Assembly: GCF_963677125.1 (NCBI RefSeq)
Contig: NZ_OY781882.1
Coordinates: 4,052,501-4,116,500 of the forward strand
Reading direction: 5' to 3'
Source: an uncultured Desulfobacter sp.
GTDB taxonomy: Bacteria; Desulfobacterota; Desulfobacteria; Desulfobacterales; Desulfobacteraceae
DNA length: 64,000 nt
Position 1 is the first letter of the stretch; every line of letters starts with the position of its first letter. Positions 16,705 to 26,600 of this stretch are shown piece by piece. The notes under the pieces are model-generated. The model did no database searches. It had not been told where the DNA came from and saw only the letters and a program-made list of their open reading frames with translations. The position numbers and the translations under genes were made by a program.

Positions 16705-17604
16705 TTACCGGCCGTATACCATGTCAGGACCAAGATATTCCGGGTAATCATTCAATATGCTTTTTCTTGTCTCATAGCACATATGACAGGGATCCACAAA
16801 ACCGTCTTGACTGCTGTAACCATATTCCAAAGCAAGCTTTAAAGGTCCACCCTTTTGCAGATGGGAACAAATGGGATGGCTGTCCACATCATATTCCCTG
16901 ATTAACTCATCGAGAGGGGTTTCCCAGATATTACCCATTATGATCCCCTGGCAAAGGTGGACATTGCCGAACGGGTCCAGATGAACTCTTCCGGGATTTG
17001 CAAAATCTTCGTCAGGACATTGGTTGAAATCGGACCCGTCATGCCTGGCAAGCCCTTTGACAAGCTTATCCACAGCCCTTCCCCGAAATCTGATATCTCC
17101 GCCGACAATGGGCTCGCCCCGTTCATTTACAGACTGGCCGGCCCTGTCCGGGTCAGGCGGTTCCAGACATATCGCCCCCGAAGACAGCCCAAGCGCATCA
17201 GCTCCGTTTTTAACCCATTTCATTCGAACGCCCTGCTCAGTGCCGTGATGCAGTGAATCATCGCTGACGCTTAAATTATCCAGGCCGATCTCGGCCAAAG
17301 GCCCAAGCCACAGCAGCGCATCTTCTTTGCTGTTTGCCCAGTAGCCGTTGCTTACCACACCACGGCTGTAGCCTCTTTGGGCAGCAAGCTTCAACCCCTG
17401 CAATAAAACAGGGTAAAATAAAAAAGGTTCGCCGCCCTCAAAAAAAACACTGTTTATGCTGTCAATTTTGTCCATCTGCCTGAAAACGTCGGAAAGCTGT
17501 TCGCTTGTGAACGTTCCCCGAGTCCTGGGGCTGCAGTATAAAAAACAATGATCGCATTCATAATTGCAGGTCATAGACAATAAAAAGTGTACACCTTTGA
17601 GCAT
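16705..17604 (-). CDS. Radical SAM protein
   Basis: Protein of 299 residues with an AGGATAT ribosome site. The TCNYECDHCFLYC motif near residues 12-23 supplies the CxxxCxxC ligands of the [4Fe-4S] cluster that cleaves S-adenosylmethionine; FEGGEPFLF is the SAM-binding GGE motif. C-terminal cysteines (QCPDEDF, HLCQGI, CSHL, CHMCYE) suggest an extra cluster of the SPASM or twitch kind. The substrate is not identifiable. It is the last gene of the Anbu/primase-helicase/DUF362 transcript (19 nt after DUF362) and ends 58 nt before the CHASE2 cyclase gene. Confidence 0.85.
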   Translation of the reverse strand: MLKGVHFLLSMTCNYECDHCFLYCSPRTRGTFTSEQLSDVFRQMDKIDSINSVFFEGGEPFLFYPVLLQGLKLAAQRGYSRGVVSNGYWANSKEDALLWLGPLAEIGLDNLSVSDDSLHHGTEQGVRMKWVKNGADALGLSSGAICLEPPDPDRAGQSVNERGEPIVGGDIRFRGRAVDKLVKGLARHDGSDFNQCPDEDFANPGRVHLDPFGNVHLCQGIIMGNIWETPLDELIREYDVDSHPICSHLQKGGPLKLALEYGYSSQDGFVDPCHMCYETRKSILNDYPEYLGPDMVYGR

Positions 17605-17623
17605 TTTTATATCCTTTCAGAAC

Positions 17624-18376
17624 TTAAGGCCACAAATGAGGAATTCCATCGGGATCAAGTCCAAGGTAATCGGCAGCAGCTCTGTCAATTTCATAGGCGT
17701 CATACCCTGCGATCAGTCTATTTACCAAAGGGTTGCAGGTCGGCCCGCCAAGGTGATACTGACAAAGCCCCACACTTGCATCCATAAGGGTCATGTCAGG
17801 AAGAATATATGAGTTAAGTTCCCTGATGGACGTGTGCATTCTTGCATGGAAAAATGATTTTTTCCATCCCTCCTTTGAATAATGCTCAGGCGGTGCAAAT
17901 CCCATCATATTTTTTAAAGTCCCTGTGATTTCAGCCAAAGAGTGGGCTTTTAAAACCGGCAGGGACACCACATAGCTTTCAAAGGCGATTTCCGGCAAAA
18001 AGATCTCTTTAAAAATTGTATTGTTCTTATTTTCCAGCCGGACGAGCCGGGCATGGTTCAAGTCCATAAGTTCAACATTTAATTCATCGGCAAGATTTCG
18101 GTAACCAAGATCCTTGAAAATCTGATCCGTCTCCATAACATTGTCGCCGGACCCTTCGGCAATTATAATCCGTGCATCACTGCATTTTTTTGCATACAGG
18201 ATAACGGCCTTACAAAGCTCCGGTGCAGTGGTAACGGGAAATGGACTTGCATTCACAAGATTGGGTTTTAAAAGCAGTGTTTTTTGTTCTTTAAAGCGTT
18301 CTTTTGCCTGAATCAGATCCAAAAGCTGCGGTACGCTTTTTTCGTAGGATTGAAATTCAATATCAATCAGTGACAT
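17624..18376 (-). CDS. DUF362-family protein
   Basis: Protein of 250 residues. ATG 18376 is preferred over 18412 because GGAGGAG lies 13 nt upstream; it overlaps the end of the helicase gene by 14 nt. LLLKPNLVNASPFPVTTAPE, AEGSGDNVMETDQIF, VSLPVLKAHSLAEITGTLKN and MMGFAPPEH match DUF362 proteins, which are often annotated as iron-sulfur proteins. No CxxCxxC ferredoxin motif is present here. Its function is unknown. Translational overlap with the primase-helicase gene ties it to that operon. Confidence 0.8.
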   Translation of the reverse strand: MSLIDIEFQSYEKSVPQLLDLIQAKERFKEQKTLLLKPNLVNASPFPVTTAPELCKAVILYAKKCSDARIIIAEGSGDNVMETDQIFKDLGYRNLADELNVELMDLNHARLVRLENKNNTIFKEIFLPEIAFESYVVSLPVLKAHSLAEITGTLKNMMGFAPPEHYSKEGWKKSFFHARMHTSIRELNSYILPDMTLMDASVGLCQYHLGGPTCNPLVNRLIAGYDAYEIDRAAADYLGLDPDGIPHLWP

Positions 18377-21329
18377 CGGCAAGATAAACTCCTCCCATAT
18401 CAATACTTTCAATTAATTCGCTTGCAATGCTGCTGCTTTCAAGACGCATGACGGTTTCTTCGGAATAACCAAAGCTTAAAAGGTTGATACTCCCGTACCA
18501 GGTGATTTGGTTGTCAATGATTGCAAATTTCTGGTGGATATTGGATTTGTAAACCATTTGGATTCCAGCGGTTTCTACGGTTGAAAAAAGATCACTCAGC
18601 ATGGCTTTTCTATTTTCGTCATAATCATCGGCAGGCCGGGTTATGACCGTTATTTTAACCTGCTTTTTCAACAGCTCATTAAAATGGTCCATCATTTGGC
18701 ACATCCTCTGTTTTGTGACAAAGGGACTGATGATCAGTACATGCTTTGAAGCAACGGCAATATCCCGCAAGTACACCGGGAAAAAATCGTCTTTGTTAAA
18801 AATAAGGTTGGTCGGTGCATCGGGAAACTTTGAGGCTTTGGTTTTATAACCGATTGACGCATATCCTTTCAGCCGCTTTCCGTACATTTTTTCAAGCATT
18901 TTTACATGAAGATCTATGTAATCGTAAATTCGGACATCCTTCTTCACTTTAAAATAACGGTGCAGTCTGCCGGCATATTGATGCAAGGTTCCTTTCCAGG
19001 CAATGGGCATGGCTAAAAATAATGTATCCAGCCGCGCTTCATCAAAGCCTTCGCCAATATAACTGCCCGTGGCAACCAGCACAAAAGGTTCCGTATCCTT
19101 AATTTCATTTATTTCACCGATAACCTGGGCTGTTTTTTTATTCCCCATACCGCCCGTCAGACTTATGACATTGGAGATTCTCTCTTTCAACCTTGCCGCA
19201 AGCGTGGCCACATGCCCTACCCGTCCCGTTAAAATAAGAGACTTTCTGCCTTTTTTATAGCATTCCACGACATCGTCTATAATGAGTTGATTTCTGATTT
19301 CATCCGATACTAACCCCGTTTTTATTTCCTGAAGGGACAATTGGGCTTCGTCTTCGCCGGGTGGTGTTCTAAAAGATGTGAATCTGGGGATTAAATAATG
19401 ATCAAAGGGGCGCTGTTCAGCCTGCTTTTTTGCATCAACTGAAAACCGGACAGGCCCGCAGTAAAAGAAAATAATCGGATGATGCCCATCGGGTCTGGCA
19501 GGGGTTGCAGTCAGACCGTAAATATATTTTGCTGTGGCTTTCTTCAATATTTGTTCAAAAGTAACGGCAGGAACATGATGACACTCGTCTACAAGGATCA
19601 TCCCATAATTTTTTACGGCGTCCTTGACATCTCCTTTGGTATTCAATGATTGCATAACTGCTACATCGATGATGCAGCTAAGTCTGTCTTTTCCTGCTGC
19701 CATGTGGCCGATGATATTTTGCTCTTTTTTACGGCCTCTTTTTTCAGACGGCTTAGGAAGGAATTCATTGATGATAAGAAATTGTTCCAGCCGCTCCCGC
19801 CACTGGGAAAGCAGTTGCTGCCGGTGAACCAATACCAGGGTGTTCACTTTTTTCATACTGATCAATTTTGCACCGATAACTGTTTTCCCAAATGCCGTAG
19901 CAGCGGATAACACACCATTATCATGTGCCGACAATGCATCAACTGCAAGTTGCTGTTCATCCCGTAACTCACCTTTGAACTGAACATCGATCACTTTTCC
20001 GGGATTGGATTTATCCTCCTGTATCAGTGCAACATTCTTTTCCTTAAACAAAGATTTGACATCATTTTCGCAACCGCGGGGCAAGGCTATATGACTTTTA
20101 TAATCATCTGAGCAGGAAATGACCCGTGGCTTGCCGAAGGTCGACTTCCTCATGGCCTGGGCTTTATAAAATACTGGATTTTTAAAAGCTGCATATCTTT
20201 TAAGGGTATTTAATGCTTTCTGGCTTAATCCTGCTTTTTCAATATACAGCATGCCGGATTTAATCAGTTTTACCGTTTCAGGAAAATCCTTGGCTTTCAG
20301 GCCAACTGATTGTTGCCTTTCCCACGGTTTTGATTCTGATACCTCTGCTTTCAGTACGCCCAGATCGTTTCCCCGGGCCAGTTTGGTGATATATGATGTC
20401 AAATCTTTTTCGTTCAACCTTTGAATGCCCGATAAAAACTGCCACTGGTCCGGATACGGATTGAAATCTTCAGTGATAAAAACCGCATTGCCATTATCCC
20501 GGGCCTTTTTCTGGAGCGGCAGGGCAATCAAATTACCAAAACCGCCGTCCGGCATGGTATCTTGGTTGGGAAACAGCCTGTCATAGGATTTAAACGAAAT
20601 TTGATGCCGTTCACCCATGGCATAGGTCAATAATGCTGTCCCAAATTTTCGGGCAAAGGCCGCCGAAATCTTTTGTTCAAAGAAAAACCAGGCGTGGCAG
20701 CCATTGCCGGATTGAGACCGCTCTATGGCAACCGGTATTTTAATATCAAAACAGATTTTCCGGATAACCGCAATGTCTTGTTTCCATCCTTCTTTATCAA
20801 AATCGATGGCCAGGAAATGGCAGGTTTCATCAAGATTCATGGGATACACCCCAATGACGTATTCACCTCTGAGGTGCTTTTCAACAACGGATTCGATTAA
20901 CGTCCCATACGACTGATTGCCACATGCTGAACATTTTACCCGGGGTTTACTACAAAGCCCTGGGACCCATTCATTCAGGCATACCGGACTGTATCCTGAA
21001 GTACCCTTTTTGCTTTGCCACTTTTTTGCGTAGACATCGGTTCTGCTTTTAAACAATGACATGAAAAGATAAATCTTTTCATGATTTTGAGAGAATCGGG
21101 TAACTGAACCGCCATCTATGCCTGAAGGTAATGCTGCACCGGATTTTGGATTTGATGCAGGTTTCTTATGGGGCTTGAATATTGTTTCTGCGGATTGGAC
21201 AGACTCATAATGGGTAATAACATTTTCAGATTTAGGTGCCAACTCCCGTATTTTTGCTTTCAGAGCTTTATTCTCTTCAAGCATTGCATCATATTTTCTT
21301 TTCAACTCATCGTAATTATTGATGGTCAT
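18363..21329 (-). CDS. TOTE-type primase-helicase-PLD nuclease fusion protein
   Basis: Protein of 988 residues with four parts. Residues 5-32 form a coiled coil (ELKRKYDAMLEENKALKAKI). An archaeo-eukaryotic primase domain spans about 80-330: a zinc-knuckle pattern C117, C126, C133, C136, then FLAIDFD with D176/D178, SGNGCHAW at 207-214, and GNLIALPLQ at 265-273. A superfamily 2 helicase spans about 450-810: ATAFGKT (477-483), DECHH (581-585), GLTATP (605-610), HQYAGRLHR (783-791). A phospholipase-D nuclease domain closes it, with HQKFAIID (H932, K934, D939) and YGSIN. This order matches proteins annotated as 'TOTE conflict system' primases, thought to act in defence. All catalytic residues look intact. 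Anbu lies 24 nt upstream. Confidence 0.85.
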   Translation of the reverse strand: MTINNYDELKRKYDAMLEENKALKAKIRELAPKSENVITHYESVQSAETIFKPHKKPASNPKSGAALPSGIDGGSVTRFSQNHEKIYLFMSLFKSRTDVYAKKWQSKKGTSGYSPVCLNEWVPGLCSKPRVKCSACGNQSYGTLIESVVEKHLRGEYVIGVYPMNLDETCHFLAIDFDKEGWKQDIAVIRKICFDIKIPVAIERSQSGNGCHAWFFFEQKISAAFARKFGTALLTYAMGERHQISFKSYDRLFPNQDTMPDGGFGNLIALPLQKKARDNGNAVFITEDFNPYPDQWQFLSGIQRLNEKDLTSYITKLARGNDLGVLKAEVSESKPWERQQSVGLKAKDFPETVKLIKSGMLYIEKAGLSQKALNTLKRYAAFKNPVFYKAQAMRKSTFGKPRVISCSDDYKSHIALPRGCENDVKSLFKEKNVALIQEDKSNPGKVIDVQFKGELRDEQQLAVDALSAHDNGVLSAATAFGKTVIGAKLISMKKVNTLVLVHRQQLLSQWRERLEQFLIINEFLPKPSEKRGRKKEQNIIGHMAAGKDRLSCIIDVAVMQSLNTKGDVKDAVKNYGMILVDECHHVPAVTFEQILKKATAKYIYGLTATPARPDGHHPIIFFYCGPVRFSVDAKKQAEQRPFDHYLIPRFTSFRTPPGEDEAQLSLQEIKTGLVSDEIRNQLIIDDVVECYKKGRKSLILTGRVGHVATLAARLKERISNVISLTGGMGNKKTAQVIGEINEIKDTEPFVLVATGSYIGEGFDEARLDTLFLAMPIAWKGTLHQYAGRLHRYFKVKKDVRIYDYIDLHVKMLEKMYGKRLKGYASIGYKTKASKFPDAPTNLIFNKDDFFPVYLRDIAVASKHVLIISPFVTKQRMCQMMDHFNELLKKQVKITVITRPADDYDENRKAMLSDLFSTVETAGIQMVYKSNIHQKFAIIDNQITWYGSINLLSFGYSEETVMRLESSSIASELIESIDMGGVYLADVTD

Positions 21330-21353
21330 ACGGCATCTGATTTATCGTATTCT

Positions 21354-22106
21354 TCATAGAACCGGCTTGCTTCCGTTATCACCGCTTACTGCAAGAGCGT
21401 TATCTAAAGGCGGCATGCTTGCAACACTTTCGATCATCCGTTCATTCCAAATCCGATTGACATTTCTGAGATACTCGCTGTCTTCGGGCAGATGGTAGTA
21501 TTCACCACCTATAAAGCTGTCAGTGTGATACAGTTGGATATCGATTGGCGGTCCTACGGAAAGATTGCTTCGCATGGTTGAATCCATTGAAACCAAAGAA
21601 CAAAGTGCAGCCGTATTCAAAGACGTTTGCGGTGTAATGATGCGGTCCAAAATCGGTTTGCCGTATTTGGTTTCACCAATCTGTAAAAACGGTGTCTCCT
21701 TGGAGGTGGATATGTGATTTCCCTGGGGGTAAATTAATGACAGATGCGGTGGATTTCCAAGGATCTGGCCGCCGAGAATAAATGTGGCTTCATAGACGCT
21801 GCCTCCGCCGGATTTTGTCTGCTCGTTGACGCTGAGTTGGCCGATATAATCAGCCGCTTCACTCATGTCCGCCACCGTATTTAGATTGATTGTTGCCTGG
21901 GTAGAAATATCTTTGGATAATTGTTCAATGACTGCCTGGGTGGTTGCAAGATTGCCGGCTGACAAAATAACAAACTGGCGGTTTCCATCCTGTCCAAACC
22001 GAAACATCTTGGAATAGGTATTTATCTGATCAACACCGGCGCTGGTCCGAGAGTCGGCACAGTACGAGATACCTTCATCAACAAGAATGGCAACACAATA
22101 CGTCAT
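21354..22106 (-). CDS. Anbu-type proteasome-like peptidase
   Basis: Protein of 250 residues. ATG 22106 is chosen over GTG 22112 because AGGAAG is well placed and Met removal exposes the threonine nucleophile, as in proteasome beta subunits. Counting that Thr as 1, D17 (YCADSRTSAGVD) and K32 fit the catalytic set. LSAGNLATTQAV, ATFILGGQ, PILDRIITPQTSL, SMDSTMRSNLSVGPPID and the -RIWNERM end match the ancestral beta subunit family (COG3484). Anbu normally travels with transglutaminase, alpha-E and ATP-grasp genes; here its only partners are the primase-helicase, DUF362 and radical SAM genes. Its substrate is unknown. Confidence 0.9.
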   Translation of the reverse strand: MTYCVAILVDEGISYCADSRTSAGVDQINTYSKMFRFGQDGNRQFVILSAGNLATTQAVIEQLSKDISTQATINLNTVADMSEAADYIGQLSVNEQTKSGGGSVYEATFILGGQILGNPPHLSLIYPQGNHISTSKETPFLQIGETKYGKPILDRIITPQTSLNTAALCSLVSMDSTMRSNLSVGPPIDIQLYHTDSFIGGEYYHLPEDSEYLRNVNRIWNERMIESVASMPPLDNALAVSGDNGSKPVL

Positions 22107-22145
22107 AATCACTTCCTTTATTTGTGTAACATTGTTTTACCCATG

Positions 22146-22174
22146 ATTACGCTTCATTCGTGTATCAATGTCAA
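22146..22174 (-). promoter_or_regulatory. Candidate promoter of the Anbu/primase-helicase operon
   Basis: Leftward TTGACA (22174-22169), a 17-bp spacer and CGTAAT (22151-22146) form a sigma-70-like promoter about 40 bp upstream of the Anbu start. The -35 is perfect and the -10 matches at four of six positions. Confidence 0.55.
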
Positions 22175-22262
22175 CATAGTTAATAATTTTTACACATACA
22201 ACAGGATTAAAGCGGGGTAGGGTGGTTTGATAATTATGTCAAATTAAAACAGATCTTATTTG

Positions 22263-22291
22263 TTTACTGCCGGTGAATATGGACATATAAT
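22263..22291 (+). promoter_or_regulatory. Candidate carAB promoter
   Basis: TTTACT (22263-22268), a 17-bp spacer and a perfect TATAAT (22286-22291). Transcription would start near 22298, giving a leader of about 170 nt before carA. Confidence 0.6.
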
Positions 22292-22405
22292 TCATAATGA
22301 AAAAAGATCTAAATCACCGACGTTCAAACCATAAAAACCTCGCATATTTGATTTGCATTAGCCCCGGGACTTGAAAATTAAGCCTTTTTCATGATATTTA
22401 AACAG

Positions 22406-22435
22406 GTTCCAATTAGATTGTGGAACGCTTTTTAC
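22406..22435 (+). terminator. Possible attenuator hairpin in the carA leader
   Basis: GTTCCA (22406-22411) pairs with TGGAAC (22421-22426) over a 9-nt loop and is followed by GCTTTTTAC. This short stem plus U-run lies in the leader, about 35 nt before the carA start, and could end transcription early. No PyrR-binding consensus was recognised, so regulation is only inferred. Confidence 0.4.
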
Positions 22436-22470
22436 CATAAAAAAATTTTAAGGGACAGGTATTAATCCAT

Positions 22471-23613
22471 ATGAAAGCATTGTTAGCCCTGGAAGATGGG
22501 AGAACATTTTCCTGTAGAAGTTTTACAGGGCCGGGCGAAGCCCAGGGGGAGGTGGTGTTCAACACCAGCATGACCGGTTACCAGGAAATTTTGACCGACC
22601 CGTCCTATTACGGGCAGATGGTCACCATGACCTATCCGCTCATAGGCAACTACGGCGTGTGTCCGGAAGATGTTGAATCGGACCGTATTCATGCGGCAGC
22701 CTTCATTGTCAAAGAATACCAGGAGTTTCCAAGCAATTTCAGATCAAAGGGAACCCTTGCCGATTATCTGATAAAATCCCATGTTCTAGGTATTGAGGAT
22801 CTGGATACCCGGGCCCTGACCCGGCATATCCGTAAATCAGGAGCCATGAGAGCCATGATATCGACCACGGATCTGGACCCTGAATCCCTTGTGGCACGGG
22901 CCAAACAGATTCCATCCATGGAAGGATCGAACCTGGTGGAATATGTCACAACTAAAAAACCGTATTTCTGGAAAGACAACAATCCGGATTATGTAGATAC
23001 CAAAAGTCTTGAAGACCCCACTATATGGCGCTACAAAGGAAAAAAACATTCTGTGGTGGCCCTGGATTTCGGCATAAAATATAATATCATCCGCTGCCTT
23101 GAAAACGCAGGATGTGAGGTACTGGTGGTTCCGGCAAAAACCGATGCCCAGACCATAAAAAACCTAAACCCGGACGGTGTTTTCCTGTCCAACGGCCCCG
23201 GCGATCCGGAACCTTTGACTTATATCGTGACAACCATACGCGAACTTCTCGAACACTATCCTGTTTTTGGAATTTGCCTTGGCATGCAGCTTCTCGGCCT
23301 TGCCATGGGCGGTAAAACCATGAAAATCAAATTCGGCCACAGGGGCGGCAATCAGCCGGTAAAAAATATGGATACCGGCAAAGTTGAGATCACCTCCCAG
23401 AACCATGGATTTGCGGTGGATCTGAATACCCTTGACAAAAATAATTGCCACCTGACCCACATCAACCTGAACGAAGACTCCCTGGAAGGGCTCAAGAACG
23501 ATACCATTCGGGCGTTTGCCGTCCAGTACCACCCCGAAGCCTCTCCAGGTCCCCACGATGCGGCCTATCTTTTTAACCAGTTTGCAAAAGTGATGGAAAA
23601 TGCCAAAGCGTAA
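22471..23613 (+). CDS. carA: Carbamoyl-phosphate synthase small subunit
   Basis: Protein of 380 residues, normal length. The N-terminal CarA domain contains GEVVFNTSMTGYQEILTDPS. The C-terminal class I glutamine amidotransferase has the catalytic Cys in FGICLGMQLLG (about 268) and the His/Glu pair in QYHPEASPGPHD (about 352). It hydrolyses glutamine and passes ammonia to CarB to make carbamoyl phosphate for pyrimidines and arginine. The stop overlaps the carB start by 14 nt, so translation is probably coupled. The start at ATG 22471 follows AGGGACAGG. Confidence 0.98.
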   Translation: MKALLALEDGRTFSCRSFTGPGEAQGEVVFNTSMTGYQEILTDPSYYGQMVTMTYPLIGNYGVCPEDVESDRIHAAAFIVKEYQEFPSNFRSKGTLADYLIKSHVLGIEDLDTRALTRHIRKSGAMRAMISTTDLDPESLVARAKQIPSMEGSNLVEYVTTKKPYFWKDNNPDYVDTKSLEDPTIWRYKGKKHSVVALDFGIKYNIIRCLENAGCEVLVVPAKTDAQTIKNLNPDGVFLSNGPGDPEPLTYIVTTIRELLEHYPVFGICLGMQLLGLAMGGKTMKIKFGHRGGNQPVKNMDTGKVEITSQNHGFAVDLNTLDKNNCHLTHINLNEDSLEGLKNDTIRAFAVQYHPEASPGPHDAAYLFNQFAKVMENAKA

Positions 23614-26600
23614 CGACATCCATAAAATTCTGATCATTGGTGCCGGCCCGATCATCATCAGCCAGGCATGCGAGTTTGACTATTCCGGCACCCAGGCCTG
23701 CAAGGCTTTGAAGGAAGAAGGGTTTGAAGTTGTCTTAATCAACTCCAATCCAGCCACCATCATGACCGATCCTGAAACAGCCGACCGGGTATATGTTGAA
23801 CCGGTAACCGCTGAAACTCTGTGCAAGGTAATTGAAGAGGAGCGGCCCGATGCCGTGCTGCCCACTCTTGGCGGCCAGACGGCGCTTAACACCACCATTG
23901 ATGCAGCCAAAACGGGGATATTTGAAAAATATAATATCGAACTGATCGGTGCATCCATTGACGCCATCAACAAGGCAGAAGACCGGGAACTGTTCCGGGA
24001 TGCCATGGATAAAATCGGTTTAAGAATTCCCCAATCCGGGTTTGCCACCAACATGCAGGAAGTTGAAGAGACAGCCCAGCGCATCGGATTTCCTATTATT
24101 GTCCGGCCAAGCTTTACCCTTGGCGGAACCGGCGGCGGTGTGGCCTACAATATGGAAGAGCTTGCAAACCTTTCCAAGGCCGGACTTGACGCGTCCCTGA
24201 TCACCCAGGTGATGCTTGAGGAGTCTGTTCTGGGATGGAAAGAATTTGAGCTTGAGGTGATGCGGGATCACGCGGACAACGTGGTGATCATCTGTTCCAT
24301 TGAAAACGTTGACGCTATGGGGGTTCATACAGGTGATTCCATTACCGTGGCCCCGGCCCAGACCTTGTCGGATAAAGAATACCAGGCGTTGAGGGATGCC
24401 TCCATTGCCATCATCAGAGAAATCGGCGTGGACACGGGCGGTTCAAATGTTCAATTTGCCGTGAACCCGGACAACGGAGAAATTATCGTGGTTGAGATGA
24501 ATCCCCGTGTATCCAGGTCTTCCGCCCTTGCCTCCAAGGCCACGGGCTTTCCCATTGCCAAAATTGCAGCCAAGCTTGCCGTTGGGTATACGCTGGATGA
24601 AATTCCCAATGATATCACCGGCGAAACCATGGCCTGCTTTGAGCCCTCCATTGACTATTGCGTGGTAAAAATTCCGCGCTGGACCTTTGAAAAATTTCCC
24701 GAAACCGACGACATACTCACCACGGCCATGAAATCCGTGGGTGAAACCATGTCCATTGGCAGAACATTTAAGGAAGCACTTCAAAAGGGTATGCGGTCCC
24801 TTGAAATCGGCCGGGCAGGTTTCGGTGCCGACGGCAAAGATCCGGCACCGGGTTCCGTGACAGGTACGGATCTGGAATACAAATTATCCACACCCAATTC
24901 CCAGCGCATTTTTTACATCAAATACGCCATTGAAAACGGCATGCCCATCACCATGATCCATGAGCTGACTGCCATTGATCCTTGGTTTCTGTACCAGATG
25001 AAACAAATTGTGGACCTTGAAAAGCAGTTAAAGCTGGCCGGCATGAACCTGCCCAAAGATCTGTTTGAAAAGGCAAAAAAATACGGATTCTCCGATATGC
25101 AGTTGGCTTATCTGTCCGGGGGACTGACAGACAAACAGATAGAACAGAAACGAAAAGATTTAGGCATTGTTCCTGTATATAAACTGGTTGACACCTGTGC
25201 TGCGGAATTCAGGGCGGTTACCCCTTACTATTACTCCACCTATGAAAGCGAATGCGAAGCCCGGGTGGCGGATAAGAAAAAGGTCATCATACTGGGCGGC
25301 GGTCCCAACCGCATCGGACAGGGCATTGAATTTGACTACTGCTGTGTTCATGCCTCCTTTGCGTTAAGGGAAGAAGGGGTGGAATCCATCATGGTCAACT
25401 CCAACCCGGAAACGGTCTCCACGGACTATGACACCTCGGACAAGCTCTATTTTGAACCATTGACCAGGGAAGATGTGCTGCACATCGTTGAAAAAGAAAA
25501 ACCCTTTGGCGTGATTGTCCAGTTTGGCGGCCAGACGCCTTTGAACCTTGCCACAGACCTTCAAAAAGCAGGGGTACCCATCATCGGCACAAGTCCCGAA
25601 AGCATTGACCGGGCCGAGGACCGGGATCTGTTTGCGGCCATGCTTAAAAAACTGGACTTGCGCCAGCCGGATAACGGCATCGCATATTCTTATGAAGAAG
25701 CTGTGAAGGTGGCCAGGGATATCGGATACCCGGTCATGGTTCGTCCCTCCTTTGTTTTAGGCGGCCGGGCCATGAAAATCGTCTATGATGAAAAAGACCT
25801 GGAAGAATATTTCGACCTGGCAGTCCAGGCCTCACCGGATAAACCTGTCCTTATTGATAAATTCCTGGAAGAAGCCTTTGAGCTGGATGTGGACGCCATC
25901 TCCGATGGTGAGGATACCGTCATCGGCGGAATGATGGAACATATTGAAGAGGCCGGCATTCATTCAGGCGATTCTGCCTGTGTGCTGCCCCCTTACTCCA
26001 TTGAGGAACACCACATCAAACAAATGGCGGATGCGGCCAAAGCCATTGCCAAAGAACTGAATGTCAAAGGGTTAATGAACATTCAGTTCGGGATTATGAA
26101 TGACACGGTGTACATCATTGAGGTTAATCCCAGGGCATCAAGGACCATCCCCTTTGTCTCCAAGGCCATCGGCGTGCCGTTGGCAAAGCTTGCCACCAAG
26201 GTCATGCTGGGAAAAACCTTAAAGGAACTTGGGGTAACAAAGGAAATCGTCCCGCCTTATTATTGTGTCAAAGAAGCGGTAATGCCCTTTGACCGCTTTG
26301 ACAATGTGGATCCTGTGCTTGGGCCGGAGATGAAATCCACAGGCGAAGTCATGGGTATTGATAAGGATCTTGGTGCAGCTGTAGCCAAATCCCAGTTTGC
26401 TGCCGGACAGAAACTTCCCAAGGAAGGTACAGTATTTATATCTGTTCAGGATAAGGACAAAAAGGCGGCACTGCCTGTGGCCCAACTTTTCCATGACATG
26501 GGATTCACCATCATGGCCACCCGGGGAACTGTTACCTTCCTGGAAGAGAACAAAATTCCATCCACAATGGTGAAAAAGGTATCCGCAGGCCGGCCTCATG

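Noticed and set aside
16646..16705. CHASE2 cyclase as fifth gene of the Anbu operon
   Set aside because: The gap is only 58 nt, but the cyclase set forms a recognisable unit of its own and no functional link is visible; left separate.
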